A DNA stretch of 64,000 bases from Zhongshania aliphaticivorans (GTDB lineage: Bacteria > Pseudomonadota > Gammaproteobacteria > Pseudomonadales > Spongiibacteraceae). Location of the stretch: the NCBI RefSeq assembly GCF_902705875.1, contig NZ_CACSIK010000001.1, positions 2,723,166 to 2,787,165 of the forward strand. The letters are read 5' to 3'. Shown here in pieces: positions 36,720-45,981 of this stretch. Position 1 is the first letter of the stretch. The number at the start of each line of letters is the position of its first letter. The notes beneath the pieces are model-generated. The model saw only the letters and a list, made by a program, of their open reading frames with translations. It did not search any database and had not been told where the DNA came from. The translations under genes and the position numbers were made by a program.

Positions 36720-38156
36720 ATGACAATGAATACTAACGACACTTCTATTGCCCAAACTTCAAGTCTGCAAAGTTTATTAACGGCTCAACGCGCAGCACAT
36801 ATTAAAGACCCGTACCCAAGTCTTGAATTACGTACGGATCGTATTAATCGCTTGATTGATATGGTGGTTAGTAACCAGCAATCCATGATTGATGCGGTGA
36901 TGGCGGATTTTGAAAACCGTTCAGCTATGACCACACGTACGTCAGATCTGATGCCCACCTTAGACAACCTTAAGTATGTTCGCAGCAACCTCAAGAAGTG
37001 GATGAAACCCGAAAAACGCAGCAGCAAGTTCCCGCTGGGTTTGATTGGCGCTAAGTCGAAAGTTGAATATGTGCCAATGGGCGTTGTGGGCAATATCTCT
37101 CCCTGGAATTTCCCGATCAATCTGGCACTATCACCAATGGCGGATATTTTAGGCGCTGGAAACAGAATTATGTTGAAGCCTTCGGAATTGACCCCAGAGA
37201 CGTCAAACTTGATGGCTAAAGCGATCGAGTCTAGTTTTGATAAAACTGAATTGACAGTGGTACTTGGTGGACCTGAAGTAGCAGCTGAGTTTTCTAAACT
37301 TAAATTCGATCATTTATTGTTTACTGGATCCACTAACGTTGCCAGATTAGTTGCTCAGTCATCGGCTTCAAACTTAATCCCGTTGACACTGGAGTTAGGT
37401 GGAAAAAACCCAGTTGTAATCTCACCTTCCGCGAATCTTCAATTAGCTGCAGAAAAGTTAATGTGGGCGAAGACTCTAAATGGAGGGCAAATTTGCCTAT
37501 GCCCAGATACGATATTTGTTCCAGAAAGCATGATGCAGGCCTTTATTTCTGCCTGTAAGGCAAGTCTAAAGAAATTATATCCTGGGGATGTCGCTACAGA
37601 TCCAGAATATACACACATCATCACTCAACGACATGCAGATCGCCTTCGCGAGATGACTGCTGAAGCAAAAGAAAGTGGTGCTCAAGTGATCGCCTTACAC
37701 GAGAGCGACAGTAGTGGACGCCGTGTATTACCCTCACTCGTTATCAATGCCGATAGTAGCTGCCGCATTTCCCAGGAAGAAGTATTTGGTCCCTTGTTAG
37801 CGGTTGAGAGTTACCAAAATCTCCAAGAAGTTGTTACTGGCATCAATGAAAAGGCCAGGCCGCTTGCTGTGTATTATTTCGGAACAGACAAACAGGAGAT
37901 CGATAAGCTTACCCATGAAACCGTATCTGGCGGCCTAGTCGTGAATGATTTAATGGCGCATATCCTACAGGAAGACTTGCCTTTTGGGGGTGTCGGCGAC
38001 AGCGGTATGGGCAGTTACCACGGCTTTGATGGTTTTAAAAACTTCAGTCATGCCAAAGCTGTTTACAATCAGTCTAAGCTGGACCCATTTAAGATACTGC
38101 GACCACCTTATGGCAAAATGGTGGAAGATGGCGTTGCCCGCCAGATAAAACGATAG
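36720..38156 (+). CDS. aldehyde dehydrogenase (class 3 / coniferyl-aldehyde type)
   Basis: 478 residues. SPWNFP (Asn130), LELGGKNP (Glu225) and GGQIC (Cys259) give the catalytic set. The C-terminal half resembles class 3 and coniferyl aldehyde dehydrogenases, which accept fatty and aromatic aldehydes. It follows the Fe-ADH with a 15-base gap, so the pair converts an alcohol to a carboxylic acid that the acyl-CoA synthetase at 19057 could activate. No strong ribosome site; a second ATG is two codons further on. Confidence 0.92.
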   Translation: MTMNTNDTSIAQTSSLQSLLTAQRAAHIKDPYPSLELRTDRINRLIDMVVSNQQSMIDAVMADFENRSAMTTRTSDLMPTLDNLKYVRSNLKKWMKPEKRSSKFPLGLIGAKSKVEYVPMGVVGNISPWNFPINLALSPMADILGAGNRIMLKPSELTPETSNLMAKAIESSFDKTELTVVLGGPEVAAEFSKLKFDHLLFTGSTNVARLVAQSSASNLIPLTLELGGKNPVVISPSANLQLAAEKLMWAKTLNGGQICLCPDTIFVPESMMQAFISACKASLKKLYPGDVATDPEYTHIITQRHADRLREMTAEAKESGAQVIALHESDSSGRRVLPSLVINADSSCRISQEEVFGPLLAVESYQNLQEVVTGINEKARPLAVYYFGTDKQEIDKLTHETVSGGLVVNDLMAHILQEDLPFGGVGDSGMGSYHGFDGFKNFSHAKAVYNQSKLDPFKILRPPYGKMVEDGVARQIKR

Positions 38157-38209
38157 CCATTAGTTGCTAGGGTAATCCTCCCTTTTTTAACTGGTGCTCC
38201 AAGTAGAGG

Positions 38210-38505
38210 TTATGCGGCCAACAATGGTGGCCTCCCAATGTTGGCTTTGTGTGGCCGTTCATGATGGTAAAACCAAAGCCATTCAGTTGCATACTCTTGC
38301 ACTTGCTCCAATGATTCAAACAAATGCTTACTCACCCAGCTATACTGGATAGTCCGGTTAGCTCGCTCGATATACGCATTCTGCTGAGGCTTGCCTGGCT
38401 GGATATATTCGATCCGTATGTCGTGTGATTTAGCGCATGCTGTAAATTCATGACTAATTAATTCAGGGCCATTATCACAATGTGCTGCTTTAGGGATATT
38501 CCGAC
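38210..38505 (-). mobile_element. remnant of IS3-family transposase (OrfB C-terminus)
   Basis: The last about 97 codons of an IS3-type integrase-core transposase are open: HCDNGPELIS (second Asp of the DDE set), IQPGKPQQNAYIERANRT (with the catalytic Glu) and WLWFYHHERPHKA, then a stop. The rest of the element, including the first Asp and OrfA, is missing and the break is near 38505. It lies just after the ALDH gene and marks a past insertion. Confidence 0.88.
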
Positions 38506-38639
38506 ACCCACAACCAAAATAAACTACAAAAACTCAAAATAAACTAAGATAAATAACCCTATACCTCCTTTCACGGTAGAAGTAGAATCAACTAACAATA
38601 AGTTCGCCATTTACAAAACTTATAATCAGGAGGCTACTA

Positions 38640-39050
38640 ATGAAACTGTTACTGAGTGCAATATTATCCTCAATGGTTCTATCACCGCTGGCTCACGCAG
38701 AAAAACCTGAGCCCAACGAAAACCTTGCTCATGTTTCAGACGAACCGCAGCGTTGTGTCAGCCTACAACGCATTGACCGAATGGATGTTGTCGATAACCG
38801 TAGTATTCTGTTCTATATGAGAGGAAAGCAAATTTTCCTGAATGACTTACCTTACCCCTGCCATGGTTTGTCACGTCATAAGACCGTCATGTATCGCACC
38901 TCGCTCAATGACTTGTGCAACGTTGATATCATTACCGTGTTAAATAGTGTCGGCTCAGGATTTTTACCCGGACAATCCTGTGGTCTAGGTCAGTTTTATC
39001 CTATATCGAAAGAAAATGCTGACATTATAAAAAGTAAGGCTCGCGAATAA
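38640..39050 (+). CDS. secreted DUF6491 family protein
   Basis: 136 residues. A cleavable signal peptide (MKLLLSAILSSMVLSPLAHA) is followed by the conserved pattern of DUF6491: a Cys near 39, DVVDNRSILFYMRG, LPYPCHGL, LCNVDIITV and GQSCGLGQFYPIS, so four Cys that may form two disulfides. Periplasmic, function unknown. CAGGAGG precedes the ATG. It stands alone between the IS remnant and the hexuronate genes. Confidence 0.8.
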   Translation: MKLLLSAILSSMVLSPLAHAEKPEPNENLAHVSDEPQRCVSLQRIDRMDVVDNRSILFYMRGKQIFLNDLPYPCHGLSRHKTVMYRTSLNDLCNVDIITVLNSVGSGFLPGQSCGLGQFYPISKENADIIKSKARE

Positions 39051-39165
39051 GGTTCACCGCACTCGAGTTTTACAGTGTGTATAGGTCAACATGGATTCGG
39101 CGATACCGACACCTTCACTCACATTTAGTTGGCGCTAGCAAAACATTTCATTGCGAGACTAAATA

Positions 39166-40671
39166 TCATTTAGCAATCGGATCACACTGCCAAAAGCCAA
39201 CACTGTAGGGCGGCAACTGAGAAGTAAAAGACGCGGGTTCAAAGTGCTCAAGTGCCACCCTACCACCATTGAATCTTAGCTTTTTACCATTAAGCCGAAC
39301 TCGACGACTACTCAGTGTTTTGGCAGTCATCTCATAACCTCCACGAATGGACGCCAGTAGTGACTCCTCTAGATCGACTTGAACACGATGTTCAGCAAGG
39401 TTTATCAGTAACAAGGTTTTACCCTCGCCCTCCCTCGCTGAATGCAAATAACAACGAATATGTGGGGAGCTGCTGTCAATAGCGAACACCTTGTTCCCCA
39501 TCAGCTGCCCCCACAACCAGCTTAACCAATAATCGGGACGCGGTTTTAAGGTCAGTCTAGCAATCATGCCGTAATCACCGCCGATCAGAGACTGCCTTAC
39601 CATGACTTGCTGCCCCATCCGCGCACCCATGCCCAGTTGATCAGCCCACCAAAACGTAGATACCCAACGGTCTGATAGCTCGGGTTGGCCGCCACATTGG
39701 GCTGAGCCAGTCTCCCCCGTCCACACCGCGGCCTGGGGCTGAAATCGATCTCTGAGCGCGTTTAAACGCTGGCTATATAAGCGAAAATACTCAAAGGATT
39801 TGGGGTCCACTAAATGATGTAGCCTTGCTGAGCGTGTCCGCACAGGGCTGCGATCACTCTGAAAGGGGTAGTAATGCCAATCGACAATATCCAATTTAAA
39901 ATCTAAATTACATAAAAAACGAGGCGTAATATTACTAATTGGACGAACCGTTTCGCCCAGCTTTGGCCAAAAAGCACTCCCCGGCCCCGATATTTTTGCA
40001 TCGGGAAAATCTCGTCTAATCACTCGATAAAACCGATTGTAATCACGGGCCAAATTAATGGCGCGGGGCTGCGACATCACGCCGTGAAAAGCCCAGTAGG
40101 CATTAAGCTCGTTGCCAAGTTCAAAGACATCAATGCGATAAGCCTGTTCCTTGCTGTAGTCCAGTAAACCCTGCAGTTCAGTGCCCTGCCAGCGGCCGTG
40201 GTGTTCGCGTTTAAACAGGCCATACTTGCAGGTAAAAATAAGCTTTAAATCGTTGCGCTGCAAAAAAGCATGAAGCTCGTCCCACTGCGGCTTAGTGAGT
40301 ACTAGTGCATCAGGGTCACCATCGGGATTATCAAAGTAGTGGATTTTGTCGGCCTCTGAGCCGCCGATACGTAAATAGGCCGGCCCCAACAAGTCCACCA
40401 AACGATCTAGCTTTGCCGATGTCAGTTTCAGCGGCGGAATACGCAAGGTGCCCAAGCCCCGGCGGCTATCGTTAGTCCCCTCCCACCAAAAGCCGCCCGC
40501 CAACACCGAAATATCGACCGAAAAAGACAAATACCGGCTATCCACCTCTGCTACAGGCGCTGCGCCCTGCAAGGTCAGCGTCGCCTTGTCACAGACACTT
40601 GGACTCGGGCGAATTAACAGCAGAATTTGGCGATAACGCGCCACGCTTTTTTCTATCAGTAAATCTGTCAA
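39166..40671 (-). CDS. GH79-like glycoside hydrolase (heparanase/beta-glucuronidase)
   Basis: 501 residues. Heparanase-like segments are clear: LRIGGSEADKI, the acid/base motif ELGNELN (Glu188), WTGETGSAQCGG with the nucleophile Glu320, and DQLGMGARMGQQVMVRQ with RPDYWLSWLWGQLMG. GH79 enzymes release glucuronic acid or cleave at glucuronate residues by a retaining mechanism. There is no signal peptide, so it should act in the cytoplasm on imported oligosaccharides. The start is TTG (AGG three bases before) or a GTG at codon 10. It follows manD by 106 bases and supplies glucuronate to the neighbouring genes. Confidence 0.82.
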   Translation of the reverse strand: MTDLLIEKSVARYRQILLLIRPSPSVCDKATLTLQGAAPVAEVDSRYLSFSVDISVLAGGFWWEGTNDSRRGLGTLRIPPLKLTSAKLDRLVDLLGPAYLRIGGSEADKIHYFDNPDGDPDALVLTKPQWDELHAFLQRNDLKLIFTCKYGLFKREHHGRWQGTELQGLLDYSKEQAYRIDVFELGNELNAYWAFHGVMSQPRAINLARDYNRFYRVIRRDFPDAKISGPGSAFWPKLGETVRPISNITPRFLCNLDFKLDIVDWHYYPFQSDRSPVRTRSARLHHLVDPKSFEYFRLYSQRLNALRDRFQPQAAVWTGETGSAQCGGQPELSDRWVSTFWWADQLGMGARMGQQVMVRQSLIGGDYGMIARLTLKPRPDYWLSWLWGQLMGNKVFAIDSSSPHIRCYLHSAREGEGKTLLLINLAEHRVQVDLEESLLASIRGGYEMTAKTLSSRRVRLNGKKLRFNGGRVALEHFEPASFTSQLPPYSVGFWQCDPIAK

Positions 40672-40777
40672 ACGCCTGATAACATCTAATAGCTTAATAC
40701 ACTATCTCCTTGAGATATGAAGCCCCATAGCGGCGAGCAATAACACGCTAGCCAGTGCTTAAAACACAGCATTCGCT

Positions 40778-41986
40778 TTACCAATTAAATAATGTGCCAT
40801 CTTGTAAGCGATTTACGGGTAAATAGGCGCGCTGATAGGGGTATTTTGCCGCGAGACTTTCGTCTATATCCACACCGTGTCCCGGCGTGTCGCCAACGTG
40901 TAAGTAACCGTTTTTAAAATAGTAATCGCTGGGGAAAACGTCGTCGGTCGCCTCGGTGTGACGCATGTATTCCTGTATGCCAAAGTTCGGCACCCAGGTG
41001 TCAAAATGCAATGCGGCCCCCATCGTCACTGGCGACAAATCCGTCGCACCGTGAAATCCAGTGCGAACATTATAAATTTCTGCAAGTGCCGCAATACGCC
41101 GCACATGACTAATGCCACCCGCGTGCACAATCGTCGAGCGAATGTAGTCGATTAGCTGTTCGGTGATTAAGGTGTTGCAATCGTAAATGGAGTTAAACAC
41201 TTCCCCCACCGCCAAGGGTGTAGTGGTATGTTGCCGAATTAAGCGGAAACGTTCCTGCAATTCGGCGGGTACCGTATCTTCCAGCCAAAATAGGCGGTAG
41301 GGCTCTAAATCCTTACCCAAGCGCCCCGCCTCTATGGGTGTTAGGCGGTGATGACAATCGTGAAGAAGATGAACATCGAAACCATAGCGATCGCGTAAGG
41401 TGTTAAACAACTGGGGAACATGATTTAGGTATTTTTCAGTCGACCAAATATTTTCTTCAGGTAAATCTGCATTGGCTGGCTCGTAATACATTTTGTCGCC
41501 GGACACCCCGTAGGTCGACGGTAAGCCAGGAATGCCACACTGAGCGCGCACCGCTTTGTAACCCATATCAATGTAACGACCCACCTCCTCGACGGTTTCC
41601 GCTATATCCGCGCCGTTAGCGTGGCCGTAGACCATGACGCCTTCACGGGAGCGGCCACCCAATAATTGATACAACGGCATATTTGCCAATTTGCCCTTTA
41701 TATCCCAGAGGGCAACGTCTATCGCGGCAATGGCCGACATCGTTACTGCACCTCGGCGCCAGTAACACCCGCGGTAAAGGTATTGCCAAATATCTTCAAT
41801 TTGCTGTGGATCACGGCCGATTAAACACGGCGCAATATGGTCTTCGAGATAAGACGCCACCGCTAACTCACGTCCATTCAAGGTCGCATCGCCAATTCCA
41901 TAAACGCCCTCATCGGTGACAATTTTTACCGTGACAAAATTGCGCCCCGGACAGCAAACAATCACTTTTACATCAAGGATTTTCAT
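40778..41986 (-). CDS. manD: D-mannonate dehydratase (enolase superfamily, ManD/RspA)
   Basis: 402 residues, full length. The N-terminal capping domain begins [22 protein letters not shown], typical of Man[21 protein letters not shown] (metal Asp), FWLEDTVP (Glu) and VGEVFN (Glu) supply the metal ligands, and [12 protein letters not shown] and HGATDLSPV the catalytic His. It dehydrates D-mannonate to 2-keto-3-deoxygluconate. With UxaC and UxuB divergently encoded next door, the glucuronate-to-KDG route is complete. It replaces the unrelated UxuA of E. coli. Confidence 0.92.
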   Translation of the reverse strand: MKILDVKVIVCCPGRNFVTVKIVTDEGVYGIGDATLNGRELAVASYLEDHIAPCLIGRDPQQIEDIWQYLYRGCYWRRGAVTMSAIAAIDVALWDIKGKLANMPLYQLLGGRSREGVMVYGHANGADIAETVEEVGRYIDMGYKAVRAQCGIPGLPSTYGVSGDKMYYEPANADLPEENIWSTEKYLNHVPQLFNTLRDRYGFDVHLLHDCHHRLTPIEAGRLGKDLEPYRLFWLEDTVPAELQERFRLIRQHTTTPLAVGEVFNSIYDCNTLITEQLIDYIRSTIVHAGGISHVRRIAALAEIYNVRTGFHGATDLSPVTMGAALHFDTWVPNFGIQEYMRHTEATDDVFPSDYYFKNGYLHVGDTPGHGVDIDESLAAKYPYQRAYLPVNRLQDGTLFNW

Positions 41987-42133
41987 AAGCGCTCTCTGTC
42001 ATTACCAAAATATTCTGCAGGAATGACCAATGTAATTCACAAAAGTTAAACATAAATGACATTAGATAGAGCTAGCAGGAATAAACGCTTCTTTAATGGC
42101 GATCTTCATCAAAGCTGACACTAGGACCACACC

Positions 42134-43549
42134 ATGACCACGCCACTGGCACTCCATCCCGACCGTCTATTTCCCAGGGATAAATACAGCCGCGATATTG
42201 CCAAATCACTTTACTCTGGCGTTAAAGATTTACCGATCATCAGCCCCCACGGTCATACCGATCCGATATGGTTCTCAGAAAATGCCAGCTTTAAAAATGC
42301 CAGCGAATTATTAGTTCAACCCGACCACTATGTCTTTCGCATGCTATATAGCCAGGGGATTTCACTGGCGGCGATCGGTATCCCCGGTGCCGACGGCAAG
42401 CCAAGTAATGTTGACCCAAGAGAAAGCTGGCAGGTGTTCGCCAATCACTATCATTTATTTCTAGGAACACCTTCGCGGATGTGGCTAGACCATGTATTTG
42501 CAGAGATATTCAAGTTTGACGTCGCTTTAGACTCAGCTACCGCCGACCACTACTACGATGGGATAAATACATTACTAGCAAAAGAGAGTTTTCGACCCCG
42601 CGCCCTGTTTGATCAATTTAATATCGAGCTGCTGGCCACCACAGAATCCCCCTTAGACTCCCTCAGCCACCATGCCGCCATTCAAGCAAGCGGCTGGTCA
42701 AGACGAGTAATAACAACCTTTCGCCCCGACCCCGTGGTTGACCCAGAATACGAGGGTTTTAGCGACAATCTCAAACAACTTGCGGACTTAACCCAACAAG
42801 ACACCGCAAGCTGGTCGGGCTATCTTGCGGCACTGCGTCAACGCCGCGCTTTTTTCAAACAACACGGTGCCACCGCCAGCGATCACGGCCACCCCACTGC
42901 GGCAACCGCCGACCTTTCCCTGGCTGAATGCGAACACTTATTTCACAAAATAATCAGCAAAGCCTTTTGTGCCAAAGACGCTGAATTATTTCGCGCTCAA
43001 GTCCTCACTGAAATGGCGGCCATGAGCATCGACGACGGCCTAGTGATGCAATTGCATCCCGGGGTTTATCGCAATCACAATCAAACCGTCTTTACAGGCT
43101 ACGGCCGCGACAAAGGCGCCGACATTCCTGTGGCAACGGAATACGTCAAGGCGCTAAGACCACTGCTGAATCGTTTTGGCAACCACGCAAACTTCACACT
43201 GATTGTATTCACCCTAGACGAGACCAGTTACGCGCGGGAACTGGCACCCTTGGCCGGGCACTACCCCAGTCTCAAACTCGGTCCAGCATGGTGGTTTAAC
43301 GACAGCCCAGAAGGTATGCGCCGCTTTCGACAACAGACCACTGAGACTGCCGGCTTTTACAATACTGTCGGCTTCAATGACGATACCCGTGCCTTTTTAT
43401 CTATTCCCGCCAGGCATGATGTCGCCCGCCGCATGGACTGCGGCTACCTCGCCGAGCTGGTTGCCGATCACCGCCTAACTGAAACCGCTGCGGCAGAGCT
43501 CGCCGTAAAGCTGAGCTACACCCTAGCCAAAAAAGCCTATCGTTTATGA
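42134..43549 (+). CDS. uxaC: glucuronate isomerase
   Basis: 471 residues. N-terminal LHPDRLFP and ISPHGHTDPIWF (metal-binding His pair) and C-terminal FNDDTRAFLSIPARHDVARR are hallmark segments of uronate isomerase (amidohydrolase superfamily). It converts D-glucuronate to D-fructuronate. AGGACCACACC precedes the ATG; the reductase gene follows after 21 bases. Divergent from manD with a 147-base shared promoter region. Confidence 0.95.
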   Translation: MTTPLALHPDRLFPRDKYSRDIAKSLYSGVKDLPIISPHGHTDPIWFSENASFKNASELLVQPDHYVFRMLYSQGISLAAIGIPGADGKPSNVDPRESWQVFANHYHLFLGTPSRMWLDHVFAEIFKFDVALDSATADHYYDGINTLLAKESFRPRALFDQFNIELLATTESPLDSLSHHAAIQASGWSRRVITTFRPDPVVDPEYEGFSDNLKQLADLTQQDTASWSGYLAALRQRRAFFKQHGATASDHGHPTAATADLSLAECEHLFHKIISKAFCAKDAELFRAQVLTEMAAMSIDDGLVMQLHPGVYRNHNQTVFTGYGRDKGADIPVATEYVKALRPLLNRFGNHANFTLIVFTLDETSYARELAPLAGHYPSLKLGPAWWFNDSPEGMRRFRQQTTETAGFYNTVGFNDDTRAFLSIPARHDVARRMDCGYLAELVADHRLTETAAAELAVKLSYTLAKKAYRL

Positions 43550-43570
43550 GTGTAAGCAACAGGGAAAACA

Positions 43571-45064
43571 ATGCGTCTTAGTCAAAATACAGCCCTTCAA
43601 AGCGCCATAAAGCACGCTCGCTACCAGCGTGAGCAGCACCGCGTCGGCATTGTTCACCTTGGCATCGGCGCGTTTCACCGCGCCCACCAAGCGTGGTATA
43701 CCGAGCAAGTCCTAGCGCAGTTTGGTGGCCACTGGCGAATCACCGGTGTAAGCCTGCGAAGCGAAAGAGTACATGCGCAATTAGCACCACAAGACTGCCT
43801 CTACACCTTAGAAATTCGCGATGGTGCCAAGCGTGAGCGACAGCTTATTGGCGCCATTGCAAATATCCTCGTTGCCCCCAAAGAACCGGAAAACGTCATT
43901 GCCGCGCTAGCCGCAGCAGACACTTCGGTAGTCACCCTTACCATTACCGAAAAAGGCTACTACCTTGCGCCCAGTACAGGCGAATTAGCTAAAGACCATA
44001 TCGACCTGCAACACGATCGCGAACATATTAAGCAGCCGCGCACCGCATTGGGATTTTTAACCGCAGCCATGGCCGAACGCCGGCAGCAACAGCGGCCGGG
44101 GCTGACGGTCATCTCCTGCGATAATATGTCGACTAACGGCAAAAAACTTCGCCAAGCCTTGTTAGAATTCAGCCGTATAATCGACCCCACCCTCGCCGAC
44201 TGGATCGCCAAACATTGTCGTTTCCCCAACACCATGGTTGACCGTATCGTGCCCGCCACCACCCCCGACGATCTCCGTCACTTAGAGCATGAACTTGGTC
44301 TAGAAGATCAGGGCGCGGTGTTCAGCGAGCCCTTCAGCCAGTGGATTATTGAAGATAACTTTGCGGGGCCAGTTCCGCAGTGGAATAAAGTCGGCGTCCA
44401 ATATGTTGCCGACGTCACGCCCTTCGAGAACATGAAGCTCCGCCTGCTCAACGCCAGCCATTCAGCCATTGCCTATATCGGCGCGGTAGCCGGCTATAAC
44501 ACCGTAGACCAAGTTATCGCCAAGCCGTCACTACACCGCTTTATCGAAAAGTTAATGCAAGAAGAAGCGGCACCAACACTGCGTATGCCAGCCACCTTCG
44601 ACCTAAACGCTTACCAACAAAACCTGCTACAACGATTCGCCAATAGCGCCTTACAACATCAGTGCCAACAAATCGCGATTGATGGTTCCCAAAAAATTCC
44701 CAACCGCCTATTCCCCATCCTCCGTTGGCAACTTCAATACCACGGCTCAATTAGCCTGACCACTGCCGCACTGGCGGCCTGGGTGCGCTATTTACAAGGT
44801 GTAGATGAGTTTGGCAATCGCTACTCAATTGAAGACCCAATGGCGGCTCAATTTGCCGCCATATTTAAAGATCAGAGAAAATCAGCCAGAACAGCCTTAG
44901 TCGAGCTACGACAAATAGAAACACTGTTCCCTGCCGATATTGCAAGCAATGACAAGGTATTTAGCGCAATTGATGGATGGCTTAAGGTATATGAACAACA
45001 GGGAATTAACCACGCCATTCAAGATTTTTTACTCACGTCTAAGCAAGTTAAAACAGACCTGTAA
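43571..45064 (+). CDS. uxuB: D-mannonate oxidoreductase / fructuronate reductase
   Basis: 497 residues of the polyol-specific long-chain dehydrogenase family. NAD motif VHLGIGAFHRAHQAWYTE, SCDNMSTNGKKLR and the catalytic region FENMKLRLLNASHSAIAYIG (Lys and His). It reduces D-fructuronate to D-mannonate, the substrate of ManD. CAGGGAAAACA precedes the ATG. No KDG kinase or aldolase is in the window, so the final steps must be encoded elsewhere. Confidence 0.92.
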   Translation: MRLSQNTALQSAIKHARYQREQHRVGIVHLGIGAFHRAHQAWYTEQVLAQFGGHWRITGVSLRSERVHAQLAPQDCLYTLEIRDGAKRERQLIGAIANILVAPKEPENVIAALAAADTSVVTLTITEKGYYLAPSTGELAKDHIDLQHDREHIKQPRTALGFLTAAMAERRQQQRPGLTVISCDNMSTNGKKLRQALLEFSRIIDPTLADWIAKHCRFPNTMVDRIVPATTPDDLRHLEHELGLEDQGAVFSEPFSQWIIEDNFAGPVPQWNKVGVQYVADVTPFENMKLRLLNASHSAIAYIGAVAGYNTVDQVIAKPSLHRFIEKLMQEEAAPTLRMPATFDLNAYQQNLLQRFANSALQHQCQQIAIDGSQKIPNRLFPILRWQLQYHGSISLTTAALAAWVRYLQGVDEFGNRYSIEDPMAAQFAAIFKDQRKSARTALVELRQIETLFPADIASNDKVFSAIDGWLKVYEQQGINHAIQDFLLTSKQVKTDL

Positions 45065-45086
45065 GGCGCAATATTATTATGGTGGA

Positions 45087-45401
45087 TTAATGTCCGTCTT
45101 CTATCGAAGGACGTGTTTTACGCATTGCCGCGCTGACAAACTTTAGACGGTTTCCGAGCTTGTTCTCTATCGAATGTAAACTGTCATTAAATTTCACATG
45201 CCGGCGTCGAAATCGACTCACTTTAGCCGCCACAGCATCGCTGGTAGAAATGAGAACCGATAAGCCCACGGCAATAAAAAACACCCCAACGGGTATGGGC
45301 GACAGTAGAAAGACAATGCCAATCGCAATGAGAAGCCATGCAAGGGTCAGTAAGATTAAATGCTGTACGTGGGCTCTCAACGCAGACGCTCTACAATTCA
45401 A
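45087..45401 (-). CDS. small two-helix membrane protein (PGPGW-like)
   Basis: 104 residues. Two adjacent hydrophobic helices (about 15-32 and 36-52) with the turn LLSPIPVG between, a form close to the PGPGW putative transmembrane family, then a basic cytoplasmic tail (KVSRFRRRHVKF). Function unknown. Convergent with uxuB (22-base gap). The start is TTG with no evident ribosome site, so the exact N-terminus is unsure. Confidence 0.6.
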   Translation of the reverse strand: MNCRASALRAHVQHLILLTLAWLLIAIGIVFLLSPIPVGVFFIAVGLSVLISTSDAVAAKVSRFRRRHVKFNDSLHSIENKLGNRLKFVSAAMRKTRPSIEDGH

Positions 45402-45981
45402 AGGCTGGTAACAATATAGCGTTACCTAATATAGAAATACTTTATAGAGCGAGTTGAGGCTGAAGTCAAAATAACAAACAGATAAAAGATGCTGCGCATT
45501 GCTAGAAGCAGCCGCCCCGCTTGTATTTCCAAACTATGTTTTCATCTCAGTGAATGCAGCAAACATTACGTACTGCCTTACGAGCCTAGTTAAATCCCCA
45601 AAGATAAATAAAATAATAGATATATGGGGATACAGCGTATATCACTGGTCTCTCAATGTATTAATAACTCTAATAAGCACCGCGCCACTACTTCCTAAAA
45701 ATTTATTAACGTGACATTGCGATTAGGGGCAGCGATTATTGTGCTTACAACAATAATCAAACAATACGCTCTTAGACAAAAGAGCTTGGCACGCGACATA
45801 AAAAATTCAATGTATCAACACGATTTTCCGTAGTGATGCTAAACGCGCAGCTTAACCATGTGCCAAAAAACCTAGTGCTCAAATGTATTCTGCCCCAGCA
45901 TTCCAGTGATTCGTGGTCAGTAAAACGCAAGCCAAAGCACTGAGCTACACTTACAAAATAATTCCAAGAGGGAGAACCCAA
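45402..45981. other. 580-base intergenic region
   Basis: Only short unconvincing frames. An AT-rich stem GATTATTGT/ACAATAATC lies near 45733-45759. The upstream promoter of the acylase must be here; no motif was recognised. Confidence 0.45.

Noticed and set aside
45499..45714. 71-codon plus-strand frame in the gap before the acylase
   Set aside because: No ribosome site, no recognisable domain and ordinary composition for AT-rich intergenic DNA.
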